Counted from the first letter of the stretch, positions 37,661 to 46,673 are shown. The stretch is DNA of 64,000 bases from Rhodospirillales bacterium (GCA_019634165.1 JAHQVT010000011.1:1-64000), one strand, 5' to 3'. The notes: generated by a model from the sequence alone, not told the origin. Program-made: numbers and translations.

Positions 37661-38344
37661 ATGGCCCGACATTTTGCAGCACTTGTTCGCCACGGCGATT
37701 ACCATCAAAGACCGGGCGCACCCAGCGCACATCAGCCCTTCGCCCTGACAGAGCGTGGTGCGCGTCAGGCATACGAAGCCGCCAGGATTCTGACCGAGAT
37801 GGCAACAACGCTTGGGGCCGATATTCACCCCCGGATCGACAGTTCACAAATGCTGCGCGCTTGGGCCACCGCCGACATTATGCGCACGGCCCTGAATGGT
37901 GATTTTTCGATAAGCTGTCATGATGCGCTGGCTGAACGAAGTGTCGGTGCGGCGGCAAACCTGCGTGTTGAGGAAATCAAAGAGATCATCGACGCCGACC
38001 CAAGATTTGAGCCATTGCCCGAGAACTGGAAATCTGACAGCCATTTCCGTCTCCCCCTTCAAGGGGCCGAATCATTGATGCAATCTGGCGAACGGGTGGC
38101 GGCGCATTTGACTGAACGTATGAATGGTTTACCTGCGTGCGACACCATCAAGATATTTGTCGGTCATGGTGCCGCGTTCCGTCATGCCGCACACCGTTTG
38201 GGGGCCTTGGCATTTGACGATATCGCACGCCTGAGCATGTATCACGCGCGTCCGGTGTTGCTTGAATATGCGCCAGACGGGACTTGGCGTCATGCCGCAG
38301 GCGATTGGAAAATTCGCAGCACTGCGGAACCGCTATTGGATTAA
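37661..38344 (+). CDS. Histidine phosphatase (phosphoglycerate mutase-like)
   Basis: A 227-residue phosphatase with the catalytic RHG at residues 10-12 (ALVRHGDY) and the second His in FVGHGAAFRHAAH. The region SSQMLRAWATADIM carries the usual Arg. It differs from the preceding SixA part and has an extra middle segment. Two bases separate it from the SixA/Nudix gene and four from the metallophosphatase. As second histidine phosphatase in one operon it likely acts on a related phosphate ester. The substrate is unknown. Confidence 0.82.
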   Translation: MARHFAALVRHGDYHQRPGAPSAHQPFALTERGARQAYEAARILTEMATTLGADIHPRIDSSQMLRAWATADIMRTALNGDFSISCHDALAERSVGAAANLRVEEIKEIIDADPRFEPLPENWKSDSHFRLPLQGAESLMQSGERVAAHLTERMNGLPACDTIKIFVGHGAAFRHAAHRLGALAFDDIARLSMYHARPVLLEYAPDGTWRHAAGDWKIRSTAEPLLD

Positions 38345-38348
38345 GCCG

Positions 38349-39755
38349 ATGACAGAACCGACCAAACATCAAGATCCGCAGATCGACGTTGCGTTGCCTG
38401 AGTATAAAGGCCCTTGGCCGTCATGGCTGTATCCGGAACTTCCCCGTGAAGCCCGCGACTGGACCTTTGGCGGCGATAAATCGTTTGGCGAAGAAAACGG
38501 GGATCGCAATTTGCTGCTGGGCGAGCTTGACCGCCTTACAAAGCGCAAATTGTGGACATGGCCAAAGCGCCCGGTTCTGTTCTTTTCCGATTTACATGCC
38601 GATCGAAAAGCCTTCGTTGCGTCACTGGTCGCATCGGGCGGGGTGCGTCGTACGGGTCCGGGGGTGATGAATTTCCGCCTGACCAAGCTTGGTCGGCAGG
38701 CGACATTCATTATTGGTGGCGACTGTTTCGACAAGGGGCCGCACAATCTGAAACTTCTGCGCGCGGTACGGCGTTTGATTGAACTTGATGCGCGGGTTCG
38801 TATTCTGGCCGGAAATCACGATGTCCGAAACCTCCTTGGCATGCGGGTTGTCGGTGCAGATGTGGATCATCGCAACGACCATTTTTTCCTGCGCCTTGGC
38901 CCCAAGGTGGTGCCGTTGCTCGTTGAAATCCGCGATGACTATTTGACCGGGCGCGATGCATTTTCCGGTATTCCCGACGAACAAGAATGTCGCCGCCGTC
39001 TTATGCCCGGCCCTGACTGGTTTGATGCTTTTCCCAAAATTGCCGCCGCCGATCTTTCGCCCAAGCAGATCGAGGTCGAACTCAAGCGGATTCGCAATAA
39101 GCGCAAAAGCTTTGAACCGGCCTGCCATGCTGCCGGACTTTCGATGCGTCACTCTTATGCTGCGGTGATGAAGTGGCGCGAATTATTTTTGGAACCTGAT
39201 GGCGAATTCAACTGGTTTTTCAAACGTATGCGACTTGGGTATCACGTCGGCTCTTTCATGTTTGTGCATGCCGGGTTTGACGACGAGATCGCAGACCTTC
39301 TGCATGCGGACGGGGTAAAGGCACTTAACCGGCAATTTCGCGATGCCCTGTCTGGTGAACCGTTTGATCTGTATTACGGGTCAATCGCCAATACCGTCCG
39401 GACAAAATACCGCCCGGTCGACCGTCGATTAAGCCGGAAGGGCGTGGAAAAACTGCATGACAGCGGCATTCACGCCATCATACATGGCCATCGTAATTTG
39501 CTCGATGGTCAGCGGATCATGCTGCGGCGTGGTCTGATCAACTTTGAATGCGATTCAACCATCGACCAACATTCGCGCCATAAAGAGGGGCTGACAGGGT
39601 CTGGCGCTGCCGTCACGGTCGTCCACCCGGAAGGCTATATTTTGGGGATTAGCACGGATTTTCCCTATGCCAAGGCCTTTGATCCGAAACGCACACTGAC
39701 CGCGCTGAGTTCTGTGCTCAAGTTCGAAGACAAAAGCGGAAAAACGGACCGATGA
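38349..39755 (+). CDS. Large calcineurin-like metallophosphoesterase
   Basis: A 468-residue phosphatase with all four metal motifs: D81-x-H83 in SDLHAD, GGDCFDKG with D125 in the second motif, G-N156-H157-D158 in LAGNHDVR, and the final H379-G-H381 in IIHGHRN. The FMFVHAGFDDEI stretch supplies a further His. It is longer than the simple ApaH/PrpE type because of an insert of about 150 residues (about 190-330). It ends the phosphatase block and overlaps the amphi-Trp gene by four bases. A cytoplasmic role is inferred since no signal peptide is seen. Confidence 0.83.
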   Translation: MTEPTKHQDPQIDVALPEYKGPWPSWLYPELPREARDWTFGGDKSFGEENGDRNLLLGELDRLTKRKLWTWPKRPVLFFSDLHADRKAFVASLVASGGVRRTGPGVMNFRLTKLGRQATFIIGGDCFDKGPHNLKLLRAVRRLIELDARVRILAGNHDVRNLLGMRVVGADVDHRNDHFFLRLGPKVVPLLVEIRDDYLTGRDAFSGIPDEQECRRRLMPGPDWFDAFPKIAAADLSPKQIEVELKRIRNKRKSFEPACHAAGLSMRHSYAAVMKWRELFLEPDGEFNWFFKRMRLGYHVGSFMFVHAGFDDEIADLLHADGVKALNRQFRDALSGEPFDLYYGSIANTVRTKYRPVDRRLSRKGVEKLHDSGIHAIIHGHRNLLDGQRIMLRRGLINFECDSTIDQHSRHKEGLTGSGAAVTVVHPEGYILGISTDFPYAKAFDPKRTLTALSSVLKFEDKSGKTDR

Positions 39756-40027
39756 AACAGATCAAGAAAAAGTTCAGACACGATTCTTTGCAGGATGCAG
39801 ATTCGATCAAGGCGATCTTGAAAGCCATCACCACCGGACTGGGCAAGGGGAAGGTCGTCCTCAGCGATGATCAGGATGAAATCATCCTCAAGCCCGAAGG
39901 CCTTTTGAATCTGAAGGTTTCCGCCTCTCAGGACGAAGACAGAAGCAGTCTGACCTTACGCGTCAGTTGGCACGCTGATCGTGATGTTCCCAAAAACCGA
40001 AAACTGGTCGTTGGCGAAACCAAGTAA
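39752..40027 (+). CDS. Amphi-Trp domain protein
   Basis: A 91-residue protein with the amphi-Trp domain pattern: a basic N-terminus, a helical DADSIKAILKAITTGLGKGKV stretch in part, and a late strand LTLRVSWHAD containing the single conserved Trp. The domain is associated with GAK-type loci and has no assigned biochemical function. It begins within the metallophosphatase stop codon. A bidirectional terminator follows. Confidence 0.78.
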   Translation: MKQIKKKFRHDSLQDADSIKAILKAITTGLGKGKVVLSDDQDEIILKPEGLLNLKVSASQDEDRSSLTLRVSWHADRDVPKNRKLVVGETK

Positions 40028-40049
40028 GCCCCGTCTGAATATAAGAAAA

Positions 40050-40075
40050 CGGGCCCGCATTTGCAGGCCCGCTTT
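40050..40075. terminator. Bidirectional intrinsic terminator
   Basis: CGGGCC (40050-40055) pairs with GGCCCG (40066-40071), with an additional GC-GC pair inside. CTTT follows on the plus strand and a GTTTTC run on the minus strand. It separates the GAK-type operon from the converging creatinase gene. Confidence 0.8.
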
Positions 40076-40085
40076 GATATCAAGA

Positions 40086-41288
40086 TTACCCGACCACGTT
40101 GAATTCCGGCCCGTATGGATAACCGGTGATGTTTTCATTGCCGTCTTCGGTAATGACCAGAATGTCATGTTCGCGGTAACCACCGGCACCGGGTTGGCCC
40201 TCTGCAATGGTCAGCATCGGTTCCATACTGATCACCATGCCCGGTTCAAGAACGGTGTCGATATCTTCACGAAGCTCCAACCCGGCTTCACGCCCGTAAT
40301 AGTGCGACAAAACGCCAAAGCTATGCCCGTACCCGAATGTGCGATATTGCAGCAAATCGCGTTCGGCAAAGAAATCATTGATCTTGTGCGTGACCTCGGC
40401 ACAGGACATACCGGGCTTAAGCAATGAGATGCCATATTCATGCGCGCCGACATTGGCGTTCCAGATTTCAAGGCTGGCATCATCAACGGTGCTGACAAAA
40501 AGCGTTCGTTCAAGGGCGGTGTAATAGCCCGAAATCATCGGAAAAGTGTTAAGCGATAAAATATCGCCACGCTGTAATTTACGCGCGGTGACCGGATTGT
40601 GTGCCCCATCGGTATTGATCCCCGATTGGAACCAAACCCACGTATCGCGGTATTCCGCATCCGGGAAGCGTTTGGCAATTTCAAGTTCCATCGCATCGCG
40701 TCCGGCCATGGCAACATCAATTTCGCGCACCCCTTCTTTGATGGCGTCTTTGATGGCATAGCCACCAATATCGGCAATCTCGGCACCGGCACGGATCAGG
40801 GCGATTTCAGCAGGCGATTTATGCATCCGCTGGCGCATGGTTAATGGGGCAATGTCACGGCACGTTGATGGCATCAGGAATTCGTCCAGCAGTGCTTTTT
40901 GGACAAGGTTCATATGATCGGCTTCAAAACCAATCACCTTGCCCGGCCCCGTAACCGAATGGATCGCCCGCCAGTAATTGTTTCGCTGCCAGTCGGTATA
41001 GGTGATGTTGTCACCAACGCACCGCCGCCATGGCTGTGCGGCATCAATGCCTGCACTGATCGTTACATTTTCCGATGCGTTGACAACCAAGGCATAGGGG
41101 CGGCCAAACGCGCAATACAGAAAGCCGGAATAATAGGCGATATTGTGCATCGATGTGAAAACACAGGCCTCAATATCGGCCGCCGCCATCAAAGTACGCA
41201 AACCGGCCAAGCGTGCGTCATATTCCGCATCTGCGAATGGCAAACTGCGGTTTCCTTGGTGAAAACGGTAAAAATCTGGGCGGTTCAT
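40086..41288 (-). CDS. Creatinase (creatine amidinohydrolase)
   Basis: A 400-residue pita-bread-fold enzyme of the M24 group that hydrolyses creatine to sarcosine and urea. Length matches Pseudomonas creatinase (403). The active-site His lies in GINTDGAHNPVT; the GHSFGVLSHYYGREAGLELR and EPGMVISMEPML stretches are diagnostic and set it apart from Xaa-Pro peptidases. The ATG at 41288 gives the usual NRPDFYRFHQGNRSLPF N-terminus; upstream in-frame starts read through a repeat-like sequence. No sarcosine oxidase or creatinine amidohydrolase is next to it. Confidence 0.88.
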   Translation of the reverse strand: MNRPDFYRFHQGNRSLPFADAEYDARLAGLRTLMAAADIEACVFTSMHNIAYYSGFLYCAFGRPYALVVNASENVTISAGIDAAQPWRRCVGDNITYTDWQRNNYWRAIHSVTGPGKVIGFEADHMNLVQKALLDEFLMPSTCRDIAPLTMRQRMHKSPAEIALIRAGAEIADIGGYAIKDAIKEGVREIDVAMAGRDAMELEIAKRFPDAEYRDTWVWFQSGINTDGAHNPVTARKLQRGDILSLNTFPMISGYYTALERTLFVSTVDDASLEIWNANVGAHEYGISLLKPGMSCAEVTHKINDFFAERDLLQYRTFGYGHSFGVLSHYYGREAGLELREDIDTVLEPGMVISMEPMLTIAEGQPGAGGYREHDILVITEDGNENITGYPYGPEFNVVG

Positions 41289-41640
41289 GCGCAAAATCCC
41301 TCTTTTAGGCGTTGCCTCAAAGGGGGGTGTGACCTCCCCTTGTCTTGGTAACGACAAAGCAAGATCCCGGCGTTCAGGATGTACATCATGATGGAGAACA
41401 GGGTGCGCAGTTTGCGCAGGCGACGCCATCGCCGACCCATCTTGGCATATTTGGGGTTTGGCCACGGTTTGACAAGAAAAATCTAATGCGTTTGTCAAAT
41501 CCTCGGTTTAATCGGTCATCGCCAAATTGGTTTGCCCAATTTCGCCTGTAAAACCGGACGTTAAAGTATTTTCTTAACAGCTTGGCGTTTTACTGTTGGG
41601 ACACAATATAAAAACGCGAGCAACTATACGGATATTTGGC
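41289..41640. other. Intergenic region between creatinase and PBP-like gene
   Basis: No gene is supported in this divergent gap of about 350 bases. It includes a GC-rich stretch 41300-41345 whose translation in the creatinase frame (SLPRQGEVTPPF) looks like a dispersed intergenic repeat. The remaining 200 bases should carry both promoters. None is clear. Confidence 0.45.
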
Positions 41641-43554
41641 GTGGCAGAAGAAGACGAAGAACAAGGCGGCGGACAATCAGCAGCTCAAACAGCAATGAAG
41701 CGCATTGCTGAAAAAGAACTGCAGGCAATTCGTCGGCGTATTCGCAGGCGCCGAACGATTTTGATTAGCTTTTTTCTGTCCGTCACGGCGTTGGCGGTGT
41801 TTGGTATCGGTTATTCCATCCAGTCCAATCTGGATCTAAGCCGCAATATGATCCGAAGCCCGGAAATTCGTATTCTGGGGTATGACGGGGCGCTGCTTGA
41901 AACGATTGGTGGGCGCTATAGTCAGGATGTGTCGCTGACGATCCTGCCCGAACGAATTCAAAACGTGTTTGTCGCGGCCACAGACCCCGGTTTTTATGAT
42001 CATATGGGTGTTTCGGGTTCTGATTTTGCCCGCATCTTTAGCGGCCGTTCCGGGTCGGGATCGACGATCACGATGAAGGTCGCGCGCACGTTTTTCAAAA
42101 CCAAGGAAAACAGTGTCGGTCGCCATTTTCAGGAATTTTTGGTCGCCCTGTGGCTGGAAACGAGTTTTAGCAAGAAAACCATCCTGCGAAGCTATCTTGA
42201 ACGGTCTTATTTAGGGCGCGGTATTTTTGGCATCACAGCCGCATCGCGCATTTGGTATGGCAGCCCATCAGAACGCATGACCTTGCATCAGGCTGCTGTT
42301 CTTGCCGCGGTCATCAGCGATCCCGAAAAATTCGATCCGCTGTTTAATCCAGGTGCTGCCGCGGCCGAAGCCAACGACATTCTTGCTAAGCTTGGCCGTT
42401 ATAAATTCATCGAAGCAGACCGTGTTTCCGCCCTGAGCTTGGTCAGTCCAAAGCTTGACGTGCAATATGAAGAAAACGTGCTGTCAGGCTATCTCGTGGA
42501 CATGGTGCTTGAAGAAGTTGCTGATATCGTCGGCTATAGCAGCCGCGATATTGATGTTGTGACAAGCATTGATCTTAAAGTGCAAAATCTTGCTGTCGAA
42601 GTCGTGCGTGAAGTCTCCGAATTACGTCTTAAACCGCGCGGGGCAGATCAAACCGGTCTGATTTCGATTAGTCCAGAAGGCCGCATTCGCGCCTTGGTTG
42701 GCGGGGCGGAATATACCCCTTTCCAGCGCAACCGGGTGACAGAAATCCGACATCCGGCAGGCCGCATGTTGAAAATCGCCACCTATTATTATGCCTTGAA
42801 TGAAAATAGCGATCCGGCCCAATGGGTGCGTGATAACCGCATGGCGGTTGGTGGCTGGCGGCCGGTGAACCCCGATCGCGAATATAGGGGGCAAATTTCC
42901 CTGCGCGAAGGGTTTGTCCGTGATGTCAATACCGTGCCAACCAATCTGGCCGACCATTATGGCTTGTTGAATGTTCGTCAATATGCCCACGACATTGGCA
43001 TCAAAAGCCCCCTTTCAACCGATATCCGAACCGTGGTTGGTCTTGACCCGGTAACGATCAGCGATATTGCCGCCATCCATGCCTTGCCGCAAAATTCCGG
43101 CAAACCGGTTCAAATGACGTTGATCAACAGTGTTTCCTATAGCGGATTGGTTGACGCAGAACCGATTTATCGGCGCGTGGATATCACACAGGAAAAACGC
43201 CTGACCGATGAAGCCATTCAGGCGTCTTATGTTCTGTATGCCAGTGTTACGGACCCACAACTGCGCCTTGATCGTCAGTTTGCCGGTTATGGCACCGAGG
43301 CCGGGGGCGGAACCGATGCATGGTATGTCGGTTTTTCGTCTGATCTGATTACCGCTGTTTGGGCGGGCAATGATAAACGTCAGCGAATAGATGTTCGCGG
43401 CGAGGTAGAACTTGCGTCTTTGTGGCGGTTATTTATGCTAGACGCACATGACGGATTACCCATCCGTTCGATGGTCCGTGCATCAACACAGCGACGTCGC
43501 GAAGGCGATGGTGTAAAAGACCTGTGGAAGCTGGATTTGAACGACAAAAATTGA
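41641..43554 (+). CDS. PBP1-type protein with degenerate active sites (probable pseudo-enzyme)
   Basis: A 637-residue bitopic membrane protein. It has a basic N-terminus, one helix at about 39-60, a glycosyltransferase-51 domain (about 80-260) and a transpeptidase-fold domain (about 320-600). The catalytic motifs are damaged: the first GT51 Glu is Asp with altered context (TDPGFYDH), the transpeptidase SxxK reads R375-M-L-K378, and the KTG site reads GYGTE near 549. A GT51-like Glu in FQEFLVALWLE remains. The start is probably GTG 41641; a TTG at 41596 is possible, and neither has a strong ribosome site. An intact PBP1A follows. A regulatory or scaffold role is suggested. Confidence 0.8.
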   Translation: MAEEDEEQGGGQSAAQTAMKRIAEKELQAIRRRIRRRRTILISFFLSVTALAVFGIGYSIQSNLDLSRNMIRSPEIRILGYDGALLETIGGRYSQDVSLTILPERIQNVFVAATDPGFYDHMGVSGSDFARIFSGRSGSGSTITMKVARTFFKTKENSVGRHFQEFLVALWLETSFSKKTILRSYLERSYLGRGIFGITAASRIWYGSPSERMTLHQAAVLAAVISDPEKFDPLFNPGAAAAEANDILAKLGRYKFIEADRVSALSLVSPKLDVQYEENVLSGYLVDMVLEEVADIVGYSSRDIDVVTSIDLKVQNLAVEVVREVSELRLKPRGADQTGLISISPEGRIRALVGGAEYTPFQRNRVTEIRHPAGRMLKIATYYYALNENSDPAQWVRDNRMAVGGWRPVNPDREYRGQISLREGFVRDVNTVPTNLADHYGLLNVRQYAHDIGIKSPLSTDIRTVVGLDPVTISDIAAIHALPQNSGKPVQMTLINSVSYSGLVDAEPIYRRVDITQEKRLTDEAIQASYVLYASVTDPQLRLDRQFAGYGTEAGGGTDAWYVGFSSDLITAVWAGNDKRQRIDVRGEVELASLWRLFMLDAHDGLPIRSMVRASTQRRREGDGVKDLWKLDLNDKN

Positions 43555-43736
43555 AAAAATAGTCACTAAAAAATAGTCACTAAACGGGGAGACGGGGGAC
43601 TCCCTCCTCGGTTGGGGCACACGACATATAAAGTACGCCAGATTGCGCGGCGCACTTGTTGTTTTCGCAAAGTACCGCTTTGTCAAAGCAACAGGTGTGC
43701 ATGCTGTGCGTCTGGACCAGACCGATAGGTGCATTT

Positions 43737-45740
43737 GTGGCCCAAAGAGAATTCAAAAGGCGAACAAGCGTTCGCAAAGGCGCAACAGGAAACAAGCGTA
43801 AGAAAAAGCGCGTCAGTAGCGCTGGAAAACGCAAAGGCGGTCTTTTTGCCAATCTGGGGGATATGATCCCGGGCCCAGAAGCCATTGCCAAATTCATCGT
43901 GTTGGGCAGCATCTGGGTCGCTGTTCTGGGCGGTGGTGTTGTGGCCTATTATGGCTATGGTCTGCCCGAAAAAGTCAGCTTCGATGTCGCAAGTGAACGC
44001 AAACCATCCATCCGGGTGATCAGCATTGATGGGGCAACGCTTGCCTCCTATGGCAACCGGTATGGCAACCCGGTCGAGGTCCGCGACCTTCCCGAATATG
44101 TCGGACAGGCTTTCGTTTCGATCGAAGACCGCCGCTATTACGATCATTTTGGCGTTGATATTGTCGGGATCATGCGGGCTGCGTGGGCCAATCTGTCATC
44201 CGGGCGGATTGCCGAAGGTGGCAGCACCATCACCCAACAGCTTGCCAAAAACCTGTTTTTGTCACCTGAAAGAAGCTTTGGCCGTAAGATCGAAGAAGTT
44301 CTTCTGGCGATCTGGCTTGAATTCAAATTCGACAAACAACAGATTTTGTCGTTGTATCTCAACCGGATTTATTTTGGATCGGGTCTGTATGGCATTGATG
44401 CCGCCGCCCGGCATTATTTTGGCACCGACCCCCGCCGGTTGAACCTGTATGATGCCGCCGTTCTGGCGGGCCTGCCAAAGGCACCAAGTCGCTATAATCC
44501 GATGGTTGATCCGGTCAAATCGGCTGAACGGGCCAATCTTGTGATCGATGCCATGGTTTCGACCGGGGCGCTTAAAAAAGCCCGCGGCGACCGCGCCAAA
44601 CAGTTCCGCGTTCGCACCGCACGTAAGGCTCAAACAGGTCCGGGTGTGCGCTATTTCTCGGACTGGGTGCTGGATCGTGTGCGCGATTATGTCGGCTATG
44701 TCGATCAGGATCTTCTGGTTCATACAACGTTGGATTCCCGGCTTCAGGAAATGGCCGAATTTAGCCTTGAACGCACCTTGGAAAGCAAAGGGGCCAAGGC
44801 AAAGCGTGTAACACAAGGGGCATTGCTGGCGATGACGCCCGATGGTGCTGTGCGTGCGATGGTTGGCGGGCGTGACTATTTTGAAAGTCAGTATAACCGG
44901 GTGACACAAGCACGGCGTCAACCGGGATCGGTGTTTAAGCTGTTTGTCTATCTGGCCGGTTTGGATAAGGGGCTTGGCTCAAACGACTGGATGCGCGATG
45001 TCGCCATTTCGGTTGATGGGTGGGAACCGCGTAACTTTGACCGGAAACACCATGGCACCATGTCAATCCGTGATGCGGTGGCAACGTCAAACAATTCAAT
45101 CGCCGTTCAGATGGCGATGGAAGTCGGTCTGGATAAAGTCATCCAAAAGGCCCGCGATATGGGGGTTTCATCTCCGTTGAAAGCCGAACCAAGTCTGGCC
45201 CTTGGCACAAACGAGGTTTCGATGCTTGAGCTTACCGGGGCTTATGCAATTGTCGCCAATGGCGGTTTTGCCGTCTTCCCGCACGCGGTTAGCAAGATTG
45301 TCGGGCGTGGGGGCGAAATCCTTTATGAACGGACCGATGATTTCCCCGGCCGCTTGATGAACCCGCTTCATGCCGGTGAAATGAATAATATGCTGGCATC
45401 CGTCATTGCCAAGGGCACCGGCCGCAACGCGATTATCGACCGTCCTTCTGCCGGTAAAACCGGAACCACATCCGATTATCGCGATGCCTGGTTCATCGGG
45501 TATAGCGCCGAACTGGTCGCCGGTGTCTGGATGGGCAATGACGATGGCAGTCCGATGGATGAAGTCACCGGCGGGCAGCTTCCCGCAACGCTCTGGCATG
45601 ATTTCATGCTCCATGCCCATCAAAACCTGCCCGTACGTTCTTTGGGCAAAGCGGCGCTGGCCCGGTCGAAAAAAGTCGGCGAGGATGATAGCTGGCGCGA
45701 CTTCACCGCAGGCTATAGTTCGGGCAACAAAAAAGACTAA
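43737..45740 (+). CDS. Penicillin-binding protein 1A family (bifunctional)
   Basis: A 667-residue class A penicillin-binding protein that polymerises and crosslinks peptidoglycan. It has a basic cytoplasmic tail, a membrane helix at about 45-65, a GT51 domain with catalytic E130 in SIEDRRYYDHFG and GGSTITQQLAKN, and a transpeptidase domain with S398-x-x-K401 (PGSVFK), SNNS and K574-T-G. All motifs are intact, in contrast to the preceding paralogue. GTG 43737 follows AGGTG by five bases; an ATG at 43701 is an alternative. Terminator at 45776. Confidence 0.92.
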   Translation: MAQREFKRRTSVRKGATGNKRKKKRVSSAGKRKGGLFANLGDMIPGPEAIAKFIVLGSIWVAVLGGGVVAYYGYGLPEKVSFDVASERKPSIRVISIDGATLASYGNRYGNPVEVRDLPEYVGQAFVSIEDRRYYDHFGVDIVGIMRAAWANLSSGRIAEGGSTITQQLAKNLFLSPERSFGRKIEEVLLAIWLEFKFDKQQILSLYLNRIYFGSGLYGIDAAARHYFGTDPRRLNLYDAAVLAGLPKAPSRYNPMVDPVKSAERANLVIDAMVSTGALKKARGDRAKQFRVRTARKAQTGPGVRYFSDWVLDRVRDYVGYVDQDLLVHTTLDSRLQEMAEFSLERTLESKGAKAKRVTQGALLAMTPDGAVRAMVGGRDYFESQYNRVTQARRQPGSVFKLFVYLAGLDKGLGSNDWMRDVAISVDGWEPRNFDRKHHGTMSIRDAVATSNNSIAVQMAMEVGLDKVIQKARDMGVSSPLKAEPSLALGTNEVSMLELTGAYAIVANGGFAVFPHAVSKIVGRGGEILYERTDDFPGRLMNPLHAGEMNNMLASVIAKGTGRNAIIDRPSAGKTGTTSDYRDAWFIGYSAELVAGVWMGNDDGSPMDEVTGGQLPATLWHDFMLHAHQNLPVRSLGKAALARSKKVGEDDSWRDFTAGYSSGNKKD

Positions 45741-45775
45741 CCTGAACAACGCAACACGTATCGATTTAACACACA

Positions 45776-45804
45776 CAGGCACCCAATCGGGTGCCTGTTG
45801 TTTT
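45776..45804 (+). terminator. Intrinsic terminator of the PBP1A gene
   Basis: CAGGCACCC (45776-45784) and GGGTGCCTG (45789-45797) form a nine-pair stem with the loop AATC, followed by TTGTTTT. Confidence 0.92.
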
Positions 45805-45825
45805 ATGGTCGCTATGTGCAAACGC

Positions 45826-45844
45826 AAAAAAGACCGGCATCGTT
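45826..45844. repeat. 19-base repeat AAAAAAGACCGGCATCGTT, copy 1
   Basis: This 19-base sequence recurs exactly at 48539-48557, where it forms the left arm of a complete terminator hairpin. Here the right arm is missing, so it looks like a duplicated or split half of that terminator. Together the two copies bracket the RAYT gene, the permease and the AT-rich gene. Confidence 0.75.
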
Positions 45845-45851
45845 AATGACT

Positions 45852-45896
45852 AAAAAGGGGACAGATTTATTTTTATGCGCTAAACTGTCCTTTTTA
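45852..45896. repeat. RAYT-associated REP-like repeat, left copy
   Basis: AAAAAGGGGACAG followed by ATTTATTTTT (45852-45874), then CTGTCCTTTTT (45885-45895). The GGACAG/CTGTCC arms can form a hairpin flanked by A and T runs. The motif GGGGACAGATTTATTTTT recurs inverted after the transposase (46611-46633) and in tandem at 48446-48525. Confidence 0.8.
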
Positions 45897-45907
45897 AGGT
45901 TCTCCAC

Positions 45908-46612
45908 ATGCCCCGCACCGGTCGGATCATTATCCCGAACTTTCCCCATCATGTGGTTCAGCGCGGCCATAACAAGCAGGCTGTTTTCGCATCTGATGCG
46001 GATTTTCAACTTTATCGCGATGATTTACGCACGGTAAGCAAGGCGCTTGACGTTAAGGTCTATGCATTCTGCCTGATGACCAATCATGTTCATTTGCTGC
46101 TTGATCCCGGCACTCAGCCCGACAATCTGGGCAAGCTTATGAAGACCCTTGCCGGGCGGATGACCCGCTATCGCAATAAGCTCGAAAACCGTTCCGGCAC
46201 ACTTTGGGAAGGACGGTTTAAGTCAAGCCCGGTGCAGGCGGATAGCTACTTGCTGGAATGTTGCCGATATATTGATCTTAATCCTGTGCGCGCCGGTATG
46301 ACGCCACATGCCAAGGACTATGCATGGTCAAGCTATCGCTCCCGCACGTCTAATGGCGCAGACCAATGGCTGGCCCCGATCAAGGGTACAGAAAAATGGG
46401 GCAAGGGTGCGGCCTTTCACAAACGCTATGCCAGCTTCGTTGGCGAAGGCATTTCCGATGAACGCTACGAGCAAATCCATGCCGCCATCCAGCGTAACCA
46501 GTTAACCGGCAACCAAAAGTTTGTTGATGACGTTGCCAAAATTATCGGCCGGCGGGTGGAGCATAGAGGACCGGGACGACCGCGTAAAAACCTTGAGACA
46601 CCCGAAGATTAA
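45908..46612 (+). CDS. rayT: REP-associated tyrosine transposase (RAYT, Y1/HUH family)
   Basis: A 234-residue single-strand transposase of the IS200/RAYT type. The HUH metal motif is in CLMTNHVHLLLD; the start PRTGRIIIPNFPHHVVQRGHN in part and the CRYIDLNPVRAGM and AWSSYRSR segments are diagnostic of RAYTs. A C-terminal PGRPRKN AT-hook-like tail is present. The gene is bracketed by inverted copies of the GGGGACAGATTTATTTTT repeat, which fits a resident RAYT that acts on the short repeats nearby. Confidence 0.9.
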   Translation: MPRTGRIIIPNFPHHVVQRGHNKQAVFASDADFQLYRDDLRTVSKALDVKVYAFCLMTNHVHLLLDPGTQPDNLGKLMKTLAGRMTRYRNKLENRSGTLWEGRFKSSPVQADSYLLECCRYIDLNPVRAGMTPHAKDYAWSSYRSRTSNGADQWLAPIKGTEKWGKGAAFHKRYASFVGEGISDERYEQIHAAIQRNQLTGNQKFVDDVAKIIGRRVEHRGPGRPRKNLETPED

Positions 46613-46633
46613 AAGATAAATCTATCCCTTTTT
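46611..46633. repeat. RAYT-associated repeat, right inverted copy
   Basis: On the minus strand this reads AAAAAGGGATAGATTTATC followed by TTTT, differing from the left copy at a few positions. With 45852-45874 it makes an imperfect inverted pair flanking the RAYT gene. Confidence 0.75.
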
Positions 46634-46673
46634 GGGCATCAAACTTAACGTCTTGGACGAAGGCTGCTCGATC

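Noticed and set aside
41289..41498. 70-residue N-terminal extension of creatinase
   Set aside because: Known creatinases start at the MNRP-like position; the extension translates a repeat-like sequence (SLPRQGEVTPPF).
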